DNA of 64,000 bases from contig OZ234497.1 in the NCBI GenBank assembly GCA_965153455.1, forward strand, positions 2,790,001 through 2,854,000, in the 5' to 3' direction. Origin of the DNA: Sphagnum compactum (Eukaryota > Bryophyta > Sphagnopsida > Sphagnales). Positions 36,181 to 49,033 of the stretch are shown here, piece by piece (the first letter of the stretch is position 1; every line of letters starts with the position of its first letter). The notes beneath the pieces were generated by a model. The model searched no databases, had not been told where the DNA came from, and worked only from the letters and a program-made list of their open reading frames with translations. The position numbers and the translations under genes are program-made.

Positions 36181-37085
36181 GGTTGAATTACACTTAACTT
36201 AGCTAAATTTGGCTAAACTAACATAAATTTTGTGAAACTTCGTTAAATTTGGCTAAACTCACATAAATTTAGCTAAATTTCACTAAATTTGGCTAACTCA
36301 CATAAATTTGGTTAAACTTCATGAACTTTGGGTAAACTTCATTAAACTTGGTTAAATTCACATAAATTTTGTTAAATTTCACTAAAATTTGTGAAATTAA
36401 GATATTTAGCTTAAATTAAACTAAATTAGGCTAAATTAACATATGTGGTTAAACAAGGCCATGTAGGCTAAATTTCGCTAAACTTCATTAAAGTTGTTTA
36501 AACTTGGCTAAATTAACATAAATTGAATTAGGATATTTAAACTAAATTTAGTTAAACTTCATTAACCTTGCTTAATTTTTTTTAATATAATATAAATTGG
36601 GTTAAATTAATCCATTTTTAGCTTAACTTTTGTTGAGTTTTACTAAATTTGGTTAAATTTAATTAAAATTCATTAAACTTGGGTAAACTAAAATATTTGG
36701 TTAAACTTGGTTAAACTTTAATAAACTTGGCTAAATTTAGTTAAAGAAACATGAATTTGTTTATATTTGGTTACACTAAGCTATAGATGATTAAACAAGG
36801 CTAAACTTCATTAAAATAAATTAATTTTATAAAAACTTGATGAAAATATGTTAAACTTGGCTAACCTAAGCCAAATTAAGTTACAAGGGGTAAATTATGC
36901 CAAACTAAAATAAAATAGGTTAAAATAATATAAATTAAGTTAAATTATATTAATTAGGGCAAATTAAGTAAACTAGGTTAAACTAAGGTTAAATTAAATT
37001 AATTTGAATAAATTTAGTTAAATTAAAGTACTTATTGAACTAAATTTAATTGATTGAATTAGGTTACAATAGGATAAACTAAACT
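36180..37085. repeat. AT-rich degenerate repeat field (TAAA-TTGGCTAAAC type)
   Basis: About 900 bp built from variants of GCTAAATTTGGCTAAAC, TTAAACTTCATTAAAC and ACATAAATTT in shuffled order. G and C occur almost only within the TTGG and CTAAAC words. There is no fixed period. It starts where the Gypsy RT homology stops. Confidence 0.75.
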
Positions 37086-40000
37086 TCTTTGGTCACTAGA
37101 AGAAACCTTGTAACATGCAACTATATGCAATTACATGCAACACTATTTTATCATTTTTTACAACTAGTTAATATCTTTTAAAATTTATGACTATTTTTGT
37201 GACTATGGTGCAACTTTTAAATTACATATCCTTTCATATTGACTAGCTCATTAGATTTTTCATCCAACAATAGGCTCTTATTTTCATTTAGTTCCAAAAT
37301 TATTTGCAATTTGGTTACTTATTATGGTTACCTATTATACATTTAATTTACACTAGGGTTTTGTGGATTACATTCAGAGTATACTACATAGATTTTATTC
37401 AAAATATATTAAACATATATTTGACCATATTATGGGCATATTGGATTGAATAATAATAATATTGATTTTGTATTGTTCATTTAAAAATATACGATTTTTA
37501 TTAAGGTATGATTAAATGATAGTAGTAAAGTCACATTAATATGATATAATTGTTGTATCAAATGAACATTAATTATTGATAAATTATTATGAAAAAAATT
37601 CATTAGTTAGTATAAATTATAAACTAAATAATTTTATTTAATCATTTACTTATATTTTAATTTATTTCAACTAAGTAATCAATTATTATTCATTAGCTAT
37701 TTTCAAAAAAAATTAATAAAAAAATATGAAATAATAGTTAGTTAATTAAAAATTCCTTAATTTTTATCAACAAGTCAATACGTTTATAAACAAATAATCT
37801 ATATTTAATATTTATGAATCAATGATTTGTCAGTAATACATTAAATATTATTTAATATTTAATTTCTTTGAAATAACTAAGTATTCTAAATAACAATTTC
37901 AGATAATAACTATTTGATTGTTATTTCTTTAGTTAATTCTGAAATATATGATTAAATATGAAATATCTCAATAATTTGATAGGTAGTTAATTAATCAAGG
38001 TTAATAGCTAATGATTACCAATTAGTAAATATTTAGTCAACCAATGAATAATAAATAATAAATTCTTCACAAATTAAATTGGCTAGTTACGATCAAAGAT
38101 TAATTAAAACTGATTTAAGTTTTACTTAATAAATATAATATCATTATATATATATATACATATTTTTGTCTAATATTTAATTTTTAATTAGTTAATATTT
38201 ATTAATAAAAAATCCTGGTCAATAGCTAATAAATATTAATCAGTTAATATTAATGGTTTATCGAAACTGCTTTAGTACCTAATAATTAAGTTCATAAATT
38301 AGATATTTAATAATTTTGTAGTAAATTTTCAGGAATTATCAAGTAATTAGTATTTTTAAAAGATAATTAATTAACTTATTTAATCTTGGAAAAATTCACA
38401 TCATCCATTTTGAATGGTCTTACATCATGACACATGGCACAATTTGAAAATTTTGCCACATGGCATAATATTGTGTCCATTTCTTAAGGCCAATTGTTTA
38501 CTGACATGTGTTACATTCAAGCCCCCAAATTCATATTTAATATTTTAATTGAGTAATTAAATTTAAATGGTTCAATTTAAAAAATCAATTGGATGTCAAC
38601 ATGTGACATTATGTAAATAAGTAAAAGAGGGTAGGCCTAAGGAAACAAGTATGTAAGCCTAGGCTAATTAGGTAGGTTTAAAATAACCTTATTTTTATTT
38701 TGGGTTTAACTTTTAGGGTTGAGCTTGTTTTATAAACTTATCCTTTGAATGGCACTCGCAATTCGAATATTTCTAGTGTGCCTACTAATATATTTCACAC
38801 TAAAAAAATGGAAGACAAAAATATATGAATTCAACATTTGAATTGGAAATGTGACCAACTTAATCACAACCTATTTACAACTACTTCTTAATACCTATGT
38901 TATATTAGCTCAGTTTACCTACTAACTATATTAACTATTATAAGTAATAATATAGTTAATAGGTAATAATAACATTTTATTAAATCATATATATAATATT
39001 TTTGTAATTGATAACCTTAATAAATAATATTTTTTTATCAAAGTATACGCCCAACTCAGATGGGGCTTGTCTGAATATGATTGAATTATGGTATGTCATC
39101 AGAATAGAGTTTGAATTCAAATTTTGCATCAGCCTGTGATCCACCATCTCTGAAGCTTACATTGGGTATTCGTGTGTGAGTGTAAGCAACACGGTATCCA
39201 TGTGACCATATGTCAATTGCCACCGCTCTAATGGACATTTTGGAAACTTTCTTGAAAATTAGCAAATGGCTTCCCCTTAATTCAGAAACACCTCACAATT
39301 TGGAGGCTGACACCAGTGGAGGCCTGAAAAATTGAAGTGCCTTCATGTAGACCTCTAGTTTCCTTTGTTTGCTGAGAAGCTGCAAGCAGATTGTGAATGA
39401 AGCTGTTTGGCAGGTGTATCCTGCCATGGTTGATACCAAAGAATGTTACAATCCCAAGCCCCCTTTGTAGTTTGTAGCAGAGCCTCACATTTTTTGACCT
39501 TATAAATTGACTAGTTATTCTGTCCTACTTAGGAATTTTTCTTTGATTGTATTGCAGGTGGTATGGTTGAAAACAGAGCTTTGTTCTGCCCTGGAGGCTA
39601 GGAAGGCTGCAACATGCAGGTAGTATGTGATACAAGGTTTTGCATGAGCGAAACATGTGAATAGAAAGCATGGTATGAATCTTGTGATTTCATTGTGAAT
39701 CACTAAAATGGAATTTGCTGCGAGGCAAAGGAGTTAGAAGTAGCTTTGATGGAAATGGTTGAAGGAGGATAATCATCGTCTACTCTCTGCTCAGGTTTTA
39801 TGCCTTGTCCCCTGTACAATTCATCTGGTGTGATAATGTAGGATGTCATGCTCTTAGTGTTGTCTGCTGGTGAATTGATTTATTTGTGTCAGAAACGAGT
39901 TCTACCAACTTGAAGATGTCAGTGTGGCCTAGCCCTTCAGTCTTAAACCTTTTGAGGATAGCCGTCATGTTCAGTTCACAAAAAAATTTCATTATATTGT

Positions 40001-40400
40001 ATGAAACTGGAAACCTCAGTGGAAAGTCTATAGTCGTGTGAATGTCAAGCCTTTATACTTGTCACAATCATGTGGGGTTTCTTTCATAGGCTTATGCATT
40101 ATGTTGCATCTTATGGGTCACTTAGGTAGGTTCTCCTGAAGGTGACTTTGTGTTAGGGCTGCCACTGTCACCAAGGACTTTCATATTACTTCATTGTGAA
40201 GTGCCTCATTACATGGAAATATGATCAAGGAAGCTTTAACCACTGGTAGCCCACATGATCAAAGAGCTACAAAAATACCAGGTCACAACGCCATTCATAA
40301 CAGACATGAAGCTAAACTAGTAATGTGTTTGATGGATTTAGAGTTCACATCATGATTACCTAGGTCACAAAAAGGAATCCTTCATGTAGTTTCACCTTCT
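37086..40400. other. Very AT-rich intergenic DNA
   Basis: 37.1-39.05 kb is extremely AT-rich (many TTAATTA/TAATAAT words) with no coding signal. An imperfect inverted repeat TGACACATGGCACAAT / TGCCACATGGCATAAT lies near 38428-38470. 39.1-40.4 kb is more balanced, and its few frames are unremarkable. Confidence 0.4.
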
Positions 40401-40464
40401 CTCCATACCTACCACCATTTGGAGCACTGTATCTGTCACCACGGTTGCTATATGCATCAGCATG

Positions 40465-42450
<1,986 letters not shown>

Positions 42451-42454
42451 AAAT

Positions 42455-43095
42455 CAGAAAGATGCACACACTTAGCATACTTCATGGGCATTGGGCAATA
42501 GAGACCAGAGAGAAAACTGTGAGGCACACCAACAACAGAAACCCAGGACTGACATCCAACCCCACCACTCTCTACTGGCTGTGGCAACTCTGAACCTCTC
42601 CCTCTCAAACTGTTAAGAAATTGAGCTCACTCAAATCTTTCTATAATGAACGTGACGAAATGAACATGACGAACAGATAATATTCCAGCCTACACAACTT
42701 GCCTCCACTTGCTGAAGATGGTACCAGCCCAGTTTTTGCAAAACCCATCTCTCCCAACATGTCTCACCTTAGGTGGCTTCAAACACAAATTCAAAACCTA
42801 CTTGATGATTTAAGAACTTGTACCAAGGATTCTGAGCTCAGATTGTACACAGATTCACTGACACTCTGCCAAGAAAAGAGATGTTTGCCACAGAAATGTT
42901 GAAAAACTCCATCCAGGAGGCAGCAGTAACCCTAAAGGTGAATCTTTTTATGACCTACTGTGTCTACCTTAGAGGGCCACAACCCACTTTATCACATATC
43001 AGAGTCAGGAGCATATCAAGTATGCAAACCCTGCTTGGTGCTTTTGAGGATAACAATGGGAGGCACTTGAATAGTAGTGACTGATTAGTTGCTAC
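42455..43095. other. Gap between the helicase and OSBP-related pseudogenes
   Basis: No recognisable coding sequence. It might include remnants of the helicase 5' exons (the WW-domain region of that subfamily), but I could not identify them. Confidence 0.35.
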
Positions 43096-43100
43096 ATACC

Positions 43101-43290
43101 TCAGTCTAGGGTAGAATCAAGGGCTTTGCAGTCTTTTATGAAATCTGCATGTTGACCATAATCATGAACTTTCTTAGCAACATCAAGCACCATATCAGAA
43201 TAGTGGAGTATTAATTCTTGTGTGAACTGCCTTTTAAACCATCCATTGTATAGCATCTGCAAGAAAAGGGTAGTTTCCTGCACACCCAAA
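43101..43290 (-). other. Unrecognised exon-like segment
   Basis: A minus-strand frame, after a CAG acceptor-like site, reads MLYNGWFKRQFTQELILHYS and then VLDVAKKVHDYGQHADFIKD, with helical, protein-like composition and a stop at 43103-43101. I do not recognise the family. It lies on the strand of the OSBP-related exons but does not resemble that domain. Confidence 0.3.
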
Positions 43291-43439
43291 CAAAAGAAAT
43301 TCAGAATACACCAGAGACCAACACAATGTTAATCTGCCCTATAACTGAGTAGTCACTTAAATCAGAGATTACTATCAAAGGCTTTTCATAGTATCAGCAA
43401 TCCCCCTACAACCGAAAGAAGTTCTATTGCCTCATTCTG

Positions 43440-43830
43440 CAACTGACCTGCTCAGCAAGGAAGGTGACACCATTGTGGTTCACCATCTCATACGTTTCTC
43501 CAAGGATAGGGTTGAAGAGCTTCTGAGTTTGCTGATATGCAGGGTACACTGACACTGCCCATGAAGCTGCAGAGCCAAACCCAGAAATAAATTCAACAAT
43601 TCCCAACTTGTAAAAATCTGGTGGTGGATTCTAGTGAATCTGCACCAAAAATCAACATGTTCATACTAGAAACACATGGGAAAATGAGACAAGGAAACAA
43701 TCAAAGTGGTTACCTTCTGACTTTGCATGTACACAACCAGAGGAATCACATACCTGCATAGACCATCTTCACATGTGGGTCTAGGCATTCATCAGCCATG
43801 TCCAAAAGATAAGAATATTCCATCAACTGC
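43440..43830 (-). pseudogene. Oxysterol-binding-protein-related (ORP3-like) gene fragment, two exons
   Basis: Exon A (about 43828-43755) reads LMEYSYLLDMADECLDPHVK and ends at GTATGTG. Exon B (about 43568-43449) begins after TCTGCAG with [15 protein letters not shown] and holds [20 protein letters not shown] and AEQVS, next to a GTCAGT donor. FNPxLGETYE is the lid and ligand-domain signature of OSBP-related proteins, which move sterols and phosphoinositides between membranes. The phrasing fits the short plant ORP3 group. Usual residues before the signature are altered (QQTQKL for the normal RT.KP). The following HHPP signature exon and all later ligand-binding exons are missing, so it is a broken fragment. 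Confidence 0.75.
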
Positions 43831-43849
43831 AAACAAATGTCTCAATTCA

Positions 43850-44180
43850 ACAACAAAGGTGTGGAGTGACCAGCTACAATAACTTCCCCACTGACTGCAT
43901 CAGTTCCCAGAAATGGGTGGAGATCAATGTCAGACATCATACATCTTTGAGATTGCAGAGAAAATCTCCAAAAAAACAACAATTCGAAGGTACCTGCAAT
44001 ATCAGTGCCAACAAACCCAAAACTAACACCAAAGAAAGAGTACAGTCATGACCTTATGAGAGTCACGCTCACAAAGTGTCAGAGAATCACCTTCATCATG
44101 ACAAGCAGCAACAAATCACCATGACTCCTACGGCCTTCATCACCTCCTGAGCATGGGTGTAGGTGATTTGAGCTACAAAC
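43850..44180. repeat. Possible dispersed repeat shared with 19380-19700
   Basis: Shared words in the same order and roughly the same spacing: TTGCAGAGAAAATCTCC, TGAGAGTC..CTCACAAAGTG, CATGACTCC and CTCCTGA.CATGGGTGTAG. Divergence is high, so the call is tentative. Confidence 0.3.
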
Positions 44181-44363
44181 CTTTAAGAACCTACAAACAT
44201 GAACAACAAAACAGAACCTCATGACCTATCAAAAGTCATATATAGCTACAAAGAGGTCTCAAATATTTGAAAATCCACCTGATTATCCACATAGAAAAGA
44301 TCTAGCAAAAGATTACCAGAAAGCTCAAAAAGCCGTTTGTTAGCTCTTTCCTGTAGATCTTGT

Positions 44364-44729
44364 TTATGAAACCCTAAAACCTGGGGCCAAAGCTACTGAT
44401 GTCGCCACAGCGACGAGTAGTAGTACTATCCGGTGGTGGTGGTGCAGGGTGGAGGAAGAATCGGTGAAGTATTGCGAAGACGACAAATCTGCAAAACTCC
44501 GCGTCCTTCTGTGCAATCGTTCATTGTGCTTGGCAACTACTTGTTGTTGTTGCTTGTTGTTTGTTGGCGACGTAGGGCGGGATCGAGGTGTGGCAGAAGG
44601 CATCCGCTTCACAGGACTCGTTGGCCGCGATTCTGATGATGATCGCCGTACTGGACCGGTATTCCTGGAGCGCAGAGTTGCCAAGCTTAATCCGCAACAA
44701 AAATCACCAAAAGGAGAGTATAAATCCAC
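44364..44729 (-). CDS. Hypothetical Ser/Pro/Arg-rich protein (121 residues)
   Basis: Not recognised. The ORF begins MDLYSPFGDFCCGLSLATLR and has two copies of an SRPTSP motif (RSSSESRPTSPVKRMPSATP and SRPTSPTNNKQQQQ), then RRTRSFADLSSSQYF. Its last 20 residues are hydrophobic. CG-rich codons distinguish it from the flanks. It runs divergently from the telo-box and ATX-like gene, 139 bp away, and so could share that promoter. It may be disordered, a 5' exon, or chance. Confidence 0.3.
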   Translation of the reverse strand: MDLYSPFGDFCCGLSLATLRSRNTGPVRRSSSESRPTSPVKRMPSATPRSRPTSPTNNKQQQQVVAKHNERLHRRTRSFADLSSSQYFTDSSSTLHHHHRIVLLLVAVATSVALAPGFRVS

Positions 44730-44867
44730 AGAGCATTGACGCCTGCGTGCACAGCGGAAGAGAGAAAGCTCTGCTGAGGAGCCTTGGCGCCACCAAACAT
44801 TCCGAGGAGAATCGGAATGTCTTGTTCGCGAGCAGAGAGAATGCGAGACAAGATTTCTGGGAGAGAT

Positions 44868-44889
44868 TAGGGTTTCTAGATTAGGGTTT
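44868..44889 (-). promoter_or_regulatory. Telo-box pair before the Miro/ATX-like reading frame
   Basis: Two TTAGGGTTT words (44868 and 44881), the reverse orientation of the telo-box AAACCCTAA, between the divergent 44364-44729 frame and the Miro exon. The second also forms the polypyrimidine part of the acceptor TTAGGGTTTTCAG. Confidence 0.45.
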
Positions 44890-44893
44890 TCAG

Positions 44894-44992
44894 ACTACGC
44901 ATCCTTGTGTTCGAGCTCTCAAGCGGGTCTTTATAGTCTGTGACCAAGATGGAAATGGAGCTCTCAGTGACACAGAGCTTAATGACTTTCAG
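44894..44992 (+). pseudogene. Isolated Miro GTPase (RHOT) EF-hand exon
   Basis: A complete exon-sized block of 99 bp, between an acceptor (TTTTCAG) and a donor-like CAG|GTGAAG. It reads TTHPCVRALKRVFIVC then DQDGNGALSDTELNDFQ. This matches the first EF-hand region of plant Miro, the calcium-binding GTPase of the outer mitochondrial membrane, around CVRALKRIF..D.D.DG.L.D.ELN.FQ. The calcium loop D-Q-D-G-N-G is intact. No other Miro exons are nearby. It is in frame with the ATX-like ORF that follows directly, with an in-frame TAG at 44882-44884 upstream. Confidence 0.8.
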
Positions 44993-45001
44993 GTGAAGAA
45001 G

Positions 45002-48000
45002 ATGATGATGATGAAACAAAGCAGACTTGTGGGCAGAAAGAAGCTCGGCTCGGTTGCTGCAAGTGTAAATATCGAAAAGCCTGCTCCTCCTATTCCTCCT
45101 TCTCCCCCACCTCTCATCTTGCAAGCAAATGTGCAGGAAGAAGAAGAAGAAGAAGAAGACTCATCAGGAGATGAAACTGAGACAGATGTTGATTTGCCGG
45201 TGAAAGTAGCAGGGATTCGAGCAGAGGTGAAACCTCCACCATGTGACGATGATAGCGCTTCTTCAAGCAGTGAGGAGACTGAAACTGATGAGGACTTGCC
45301 AGCAGCAGTAGCACACAAGGGGGGAGCATGTCATCGTGTGAAGCAGGAGATTCATGATGAGCAGTTTGAGAATGGGTTTTATGCCAGAGGAGATTGCACC
45401 TATGATTGTTCGATCAAGTCATTGAATGTGAGGCTGCAGAGGAGACCATCTGACGTACAGACAGGAGGGGGACAGAAGAAGCAAAGGAGGAGAGCTCCTT
45501 CTTTGTCGCAGCGACTTTGTCTTCTCCAGCAGCAGCAGCAGCAATCATCCTCATCACAGAAGCGAAAAGCTGTACAAGTGAATCAGGTTGTGAAATCACT
45601 CTGGCCTGTTTCCCCTGAATCACAAATACAGCATAATGAGGGTGGTGACAGGAACCCAGTTACAACATCGTATTCTGTAAGTCATTTCACACCAAAGAAA
45701 TTACAGACCGTGTCTCCTAGGAAAGCCAACAAGAGAACAACTGAAGATGATGATGATGATGATGATGAGTGCAAAGGGGAGTATGGATTCTCAATCAGTA
45801 GGAAAAAGAAATGTGGTATTAGGGTTGTTCAATCCACATCAAGGAACCATTTGCTTACAGAGCAAGAAGAGCAAGAGCAGTTGCATTGCAATGGTCAGGA
45901 GCTCCACAATGGCAGGAGAGATTGTTCAAAGCTGTCTTCATCTTCATCAGAAGGGACTGAAAGTGACAGAGAGCATGAGGGAGTTGTGGGTAGTCCTCTG
46001 GCACGACCGGAATTATCAGTAGGATGTACAGGATTGGATCATCTTCAGAAACCAGGAAGGTTTGCACCAGCAGCAATGGAGAATCACTCATTACATCAAG
46101 GAGTGGGGAGGTCCAGGAAAGTTAGCATGAATAGTCGTACTTGTGAAAAGAAAATTGGAGAGCTTGAAGCAGCTAGTATGACGTGCAGGATGACTCCCCG
46201 GACAAGAAAGCTGACTGATGCCATGCAGAAGTTCCTGTCACAGAAAGTGCGGTCTCGTCAGTGGAAGGAGATTGATCTCAGTGCAGTGCATCCCACAGCT
46301 TTGATTGGTCGAAGCTGCAAGATTTTCTGGCCACTGGATGATGAGTGGTATCCAGGAGTGATCCATGATTATCACTCACAAACACATAAGCACCGAGTTG
46401 ACTATAAGGATAACGAGAGAGAATGGCTTATTCTTGCAAAGGAACGGGTGAAGCTCAAGGTGACACCTGAAGAACTGGTAGAGATTAAGTCATCTATAGA
46501 GGAGCACCCATCAAGGCAAAGAATGAAGAAGCCAGATCTTGATGGGTTTGCAGCATTAGCTGCAGGTGTGGATGATCATGAAGGCCTATTGGGTCATGGA
46601 GATCTTGTCTGGGCAAAGGTGAAAGGTTATCCAATGTGGCCTGCATTGATAATGGATGAAGAGCATGCAAAATTGTGTGAGATTGAGCCTGCAACACGCA
46701 CTGCCATGCTGCCTCTTCAGTTTTTTGGAAGCTATGATTATGCTAGAATCAGCTCGAAGAAAGTTGTAAGCTTTTCAAGGGGACTCATGTTAAAACTACA
46801 TGCCAAGCGCAAGCGGTTGGCATTTGAGCAAGGGTTAGCTGAAGTTGAGACATACTTGAAGGAGCACAGACTTCCAGAAGCCATGTTGCAATTGCTTGAT
46901 TCACAAGGAGATGGTGCACTTGGAGTAATCGAGAGACAGAAGCCAGAATTCCAAGAAAGCTGGCCAGAGCCTGACAGTCTGGAACTGATGGGAAAGAAGA
47001 GAAATCATCAAACTGTTTGGAAAAATGTTGGGGGGCGCTTGTCCAGTTTTCCACTGAATTTGGGTACACTTTCTGTCCTAAGCCTGGGGAAAATTGTCAA
47101 AGATTCAGAGCATTTTCATGATCAGCATTACATTTGGACCGAGGGATACACAGCTATCCGTAGGTACAATTCCATAAGGGATCCTGCCACAATTGTAGGT
47201 TACCGAATGGAGGTTGTGAGGAACCCTTGCATGTTATCACTGCCAATGTTTCGAGTAACTCCAGATGATGAGCTACCGATTGAGGGTCCGTCACCTTCTG
47301 CTTGCTGGAAGAAGCTGTACCTGAAACTGCAGAAGGTGAAAGAGAAGTCTGGCAAATGTTTTGGTCCTGAGCATGAGAAACGTCATCCATGGAGGTCAGG
47401 CGCAGCTATGTTTGGGTTTAGCAACCCTCGGGTGGCAAAGCTCATCCAGGGCTTGCCAAATGCGAGAGCTTGCACAAAATTCACAAACTGGCTGGACAAG
47501 TCACCTGTGCAAGCAACAACCACCGCAGTCTTGCCTGTAGGTTACAAACCTGTGAATGTCTCATGGAAGCATTTGGATCGCTGCACTGTCTGTTACCTTG
47601 ATGAGGAGTATGTGGGCAATCTTCTCTTGCAGTGTGACAAATGCCGCATCATGGTGCACATGAACTGTTATGGGGAGCTTGAACCTCCTGATGGTGATCT
47701 ATGGCTTTGTAACCTTTGTCGATCTGATGCTCCAAAGGTCAGGCCACCTTGCTGCCTTTGCCCCATCACTGGAGGAGCTATGAAGAAGACAACAGAAGGA
47801 CGCTGGGCTCATCTCATGTGTGCAATGTGGATACCCGAAACTTGTCTTGTTGATGTCAAGAGGATGGAACCAGTGGATGGCATCAATGCCATTAACAAGG
47901 CACGCTGGAAATTGACTTGCAGTGTTTGTAAAGTGCCCTATGGTGCTTGCATTCAGTGTGTTGTCAGCAACTGCAAGGTAGCCTTTCACCCTCTTTGTGC

Positions 48001-49033
48001 TCGATCTGCTGGCTTCTGTATGGAGGTGTTAGAGGAAAAGATGAGAGGAAATGGAGAGACAGACCTTCAATTGTTGGCCTACTGTCGAAGACACAAGCAA
48101 CCCACAAGCAACACCTGTGAGGTAATAAGTTCACCACATGAATCTAGGCCAGATTGCATGGCTTATACTCCTCCTGCAAATACCTCTGGCTGTGCACGCA
48201 CTGAACCCTATAATGCAGCAGCAAGGCGGGGACGGCGAGAACCAGAGGCGTTGGCTGCAGCTCTTGCAAAGCGGCTTTTTGTGGAAAATTTGCCATATGT
48301 TGTAAGTGGTTGTCAGCACGGTCCTCCCAAAAGACCCACCTCACCGCGGGGAGGGAGCTTATGGTCTTGGCACTGGGAAACCCAGAAAGCTGGGCCCCCA
48401 TTGACCCCCACTGTGGATCTCCCCATCTCAATCAGTTCTCCTGCAGACAGTGAAGATGTTGGAGAGGTAGTGTTGTCAATGTCTGAGAAGTTCAGGCACA
48501 TGCGATCATCTGTCAACCAACGGCTGACGTTTGGAAAGTCAGCAATCCACGGATGGGGTGTATTCACAAAGCAAGCACATCTTGCAAATGACATGGTGAT
48601 TGAGTATGCAGGCGAGGTTGTAAGACCTGTCATTGCTGATATTCGAGAAAGAAGGTGCTATGACTCTCTAGTTGGTGCAGGAACATACATGTTTCGGATT
48701 GATGATGAGCGGGTGATTGATGCAACTCATACAGGGAGTATTGGTCATCTCATCAACCATTCCTGTGAGCCAAATTGCTTCTCGAGGGTGGTAACAGCGA
48801 GTGGTGAAGACCGCATCATCATCTTTGCCAAGCGGGACATCCCACCCGGTGAAGAACTGACTTACGACTACCGGTTCATGTCTAAGGACGAGCAGCTGAC
48901 TTGCTATTGTGGATGCTCAGGCTGTCGAGGTTATGTCAATGTAAATGATGCAGACTCAGAGCCTTGCAACTTGGTTCTACATCACTCAGAGCTCATCAAG
49001 TTAACATCCACCAGTAGAGGACATTCACATTAG
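45002..49033 (+). CDS. ATX1/ATX2-like trithorax H3K4 methyltransferase, intron-free ORF
   Basis: An unbroken frame of 1343 residues from the first ATG of an ATG run. The N-terminal 400 residues are disordered with acidic runs (EEEEEEE, DDDDDDD) and poly-Gln. Then, with approximate residues: a Tudor-like segment (435-480, IFWPLDDEWYPGVIHDYH), PWWP (533, GDLVWAKVKGYPMWP), FYRN (694), FYRC (748), PHD (861, CTVCYLDEEY..CDKCRIMVHMNCYG) and extended PHD (917). The SET domain begins near 1174 (HGWGVF, RRCYDSLV, NHSCEPNC at 1252, ELTYDYRF). Post-SET is at 1301 (CYCGCSGC). SAM-binding, catalytic and zinc residues are all there. The family methylates H3K4 at active genes. ATX1 of Arabidopsis is about 1060 residues and has many introns. 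The missing introns suggest a retrocopy kept open by selection. Most of the extra length is at the N-terminus. Confidence 0.9.
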   Translation: MMMMKQSRLVGRKKLGSVAASVNIEKPAPPIPPSPPPLILQANVQEEEEEEEDSSGDETETDVDLPVKVAGIRAEVKPPPCDDDSASSSSEETETDEDLPAAVAHKGGACHRVKQEIHDEQFENGFYARGDCTYDCSIKSLNVRLQRRPSDVQTGGGQKKQRRRAPSLSQRLCLLQQQQQQSSSSQKRKAVQVNQVVKSLWPVSPESQIQHNEGGDRNPVTTSYSVSHFTPKKLQTVSPRKANKRTTEDDDDDDDECKGEYGFSISRKKKCGIRVVQSTSRNHLLTEQEEQEQLHCNGQELHNGRRDCSKLSSSSSEGTESDREHEGVVGSPLARPELSVGCTGLDHLQKPGRFAPAAMENHSLHQGVGRSRKVSMNSRTCEKKIGELEAASMTCRMTPRTRKLTDAMQKFLSQKVRSRQWKEIDLSAVHPTALIGRSCKIFWPLDDEWYPGVIHDYHSQTHKHRVDYKDNEREWLILAKERVKLKVTPEELVEIKSSIEEHPSRQRMKKPDLDGFAALAAGVDDHEGLLGHGDLVWAKVKGYPMWPALIMDEEHAKLCEIEPATRTAMLPLQFFGSYDYARISSKKVVSFSRGLMLKLHAKRKRLAFEQGLAEVETYLKEHRLPEAMLQLLDSQGDGALGVIERQKPEFQESWPEPDSLELMGKKRNHQTVWKNVGGRLSSFPLNLGTLSVLSLGKIVKDSEHFHDQHYIWTEGYTAIRRYNSIRDPATIVGYRMEVVRNPCMLSLPMFRVTPDDELPIEGPSPSACWKKLYLKLQKVKEKSGKCFGPEHEKRHPWRSGAAMFGFSNPRVAKLIQGLPNARACTKFTNWLDKSPVQATTTAVLPVGYKPVNVSWKHLDRCTVCYLDEEYVGNLLLQCDKCRIMVHMNCYGELEPPDGDLWLCNLCRSDAPKVRPPCCLCPITGGAMKKTTEGRWAHLMCAMWIPETCLVDVKRMEPVDGINAINKARWKLTCSVCKVPYGACIQCVVSNCKVAFHPLCARSAGFCMEVLEEKMRGNGETDLQLLAYCRRHKQPTSNTCEVISSPHESRPDCMAYTPPANTSGCARTEPYNAAARRGRREPEALAAALAKRLFVENLPYVVSGCQHGPPKRPTSPRGGSLWSWHWETQKAGPPLTPTVDLPISISSPADSEDVGEVVLSMSEKFRHMRSSVNQRLTFGKSAIHGWGVFTKQAHLANDMVIEYAGEVVRPVIADIRERRCYDSLVGAGTYMFRIDDERVIDATHTGSIGHLINHSCEPNCFSRVVTASGEDRIIIFAKRDIPPGEELTYDYRFMSKDEQLTCYCGCSGCRGYVNVNDADSEPCNLVLHHSELIKLTSTSRGHSH

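Noticed and set aside
44989-48633. Many minus-strand ORFs opposite the ATX-like gene
   Set aside because: They are shadows of a long conserved coding strand. None has a recognisable domain.
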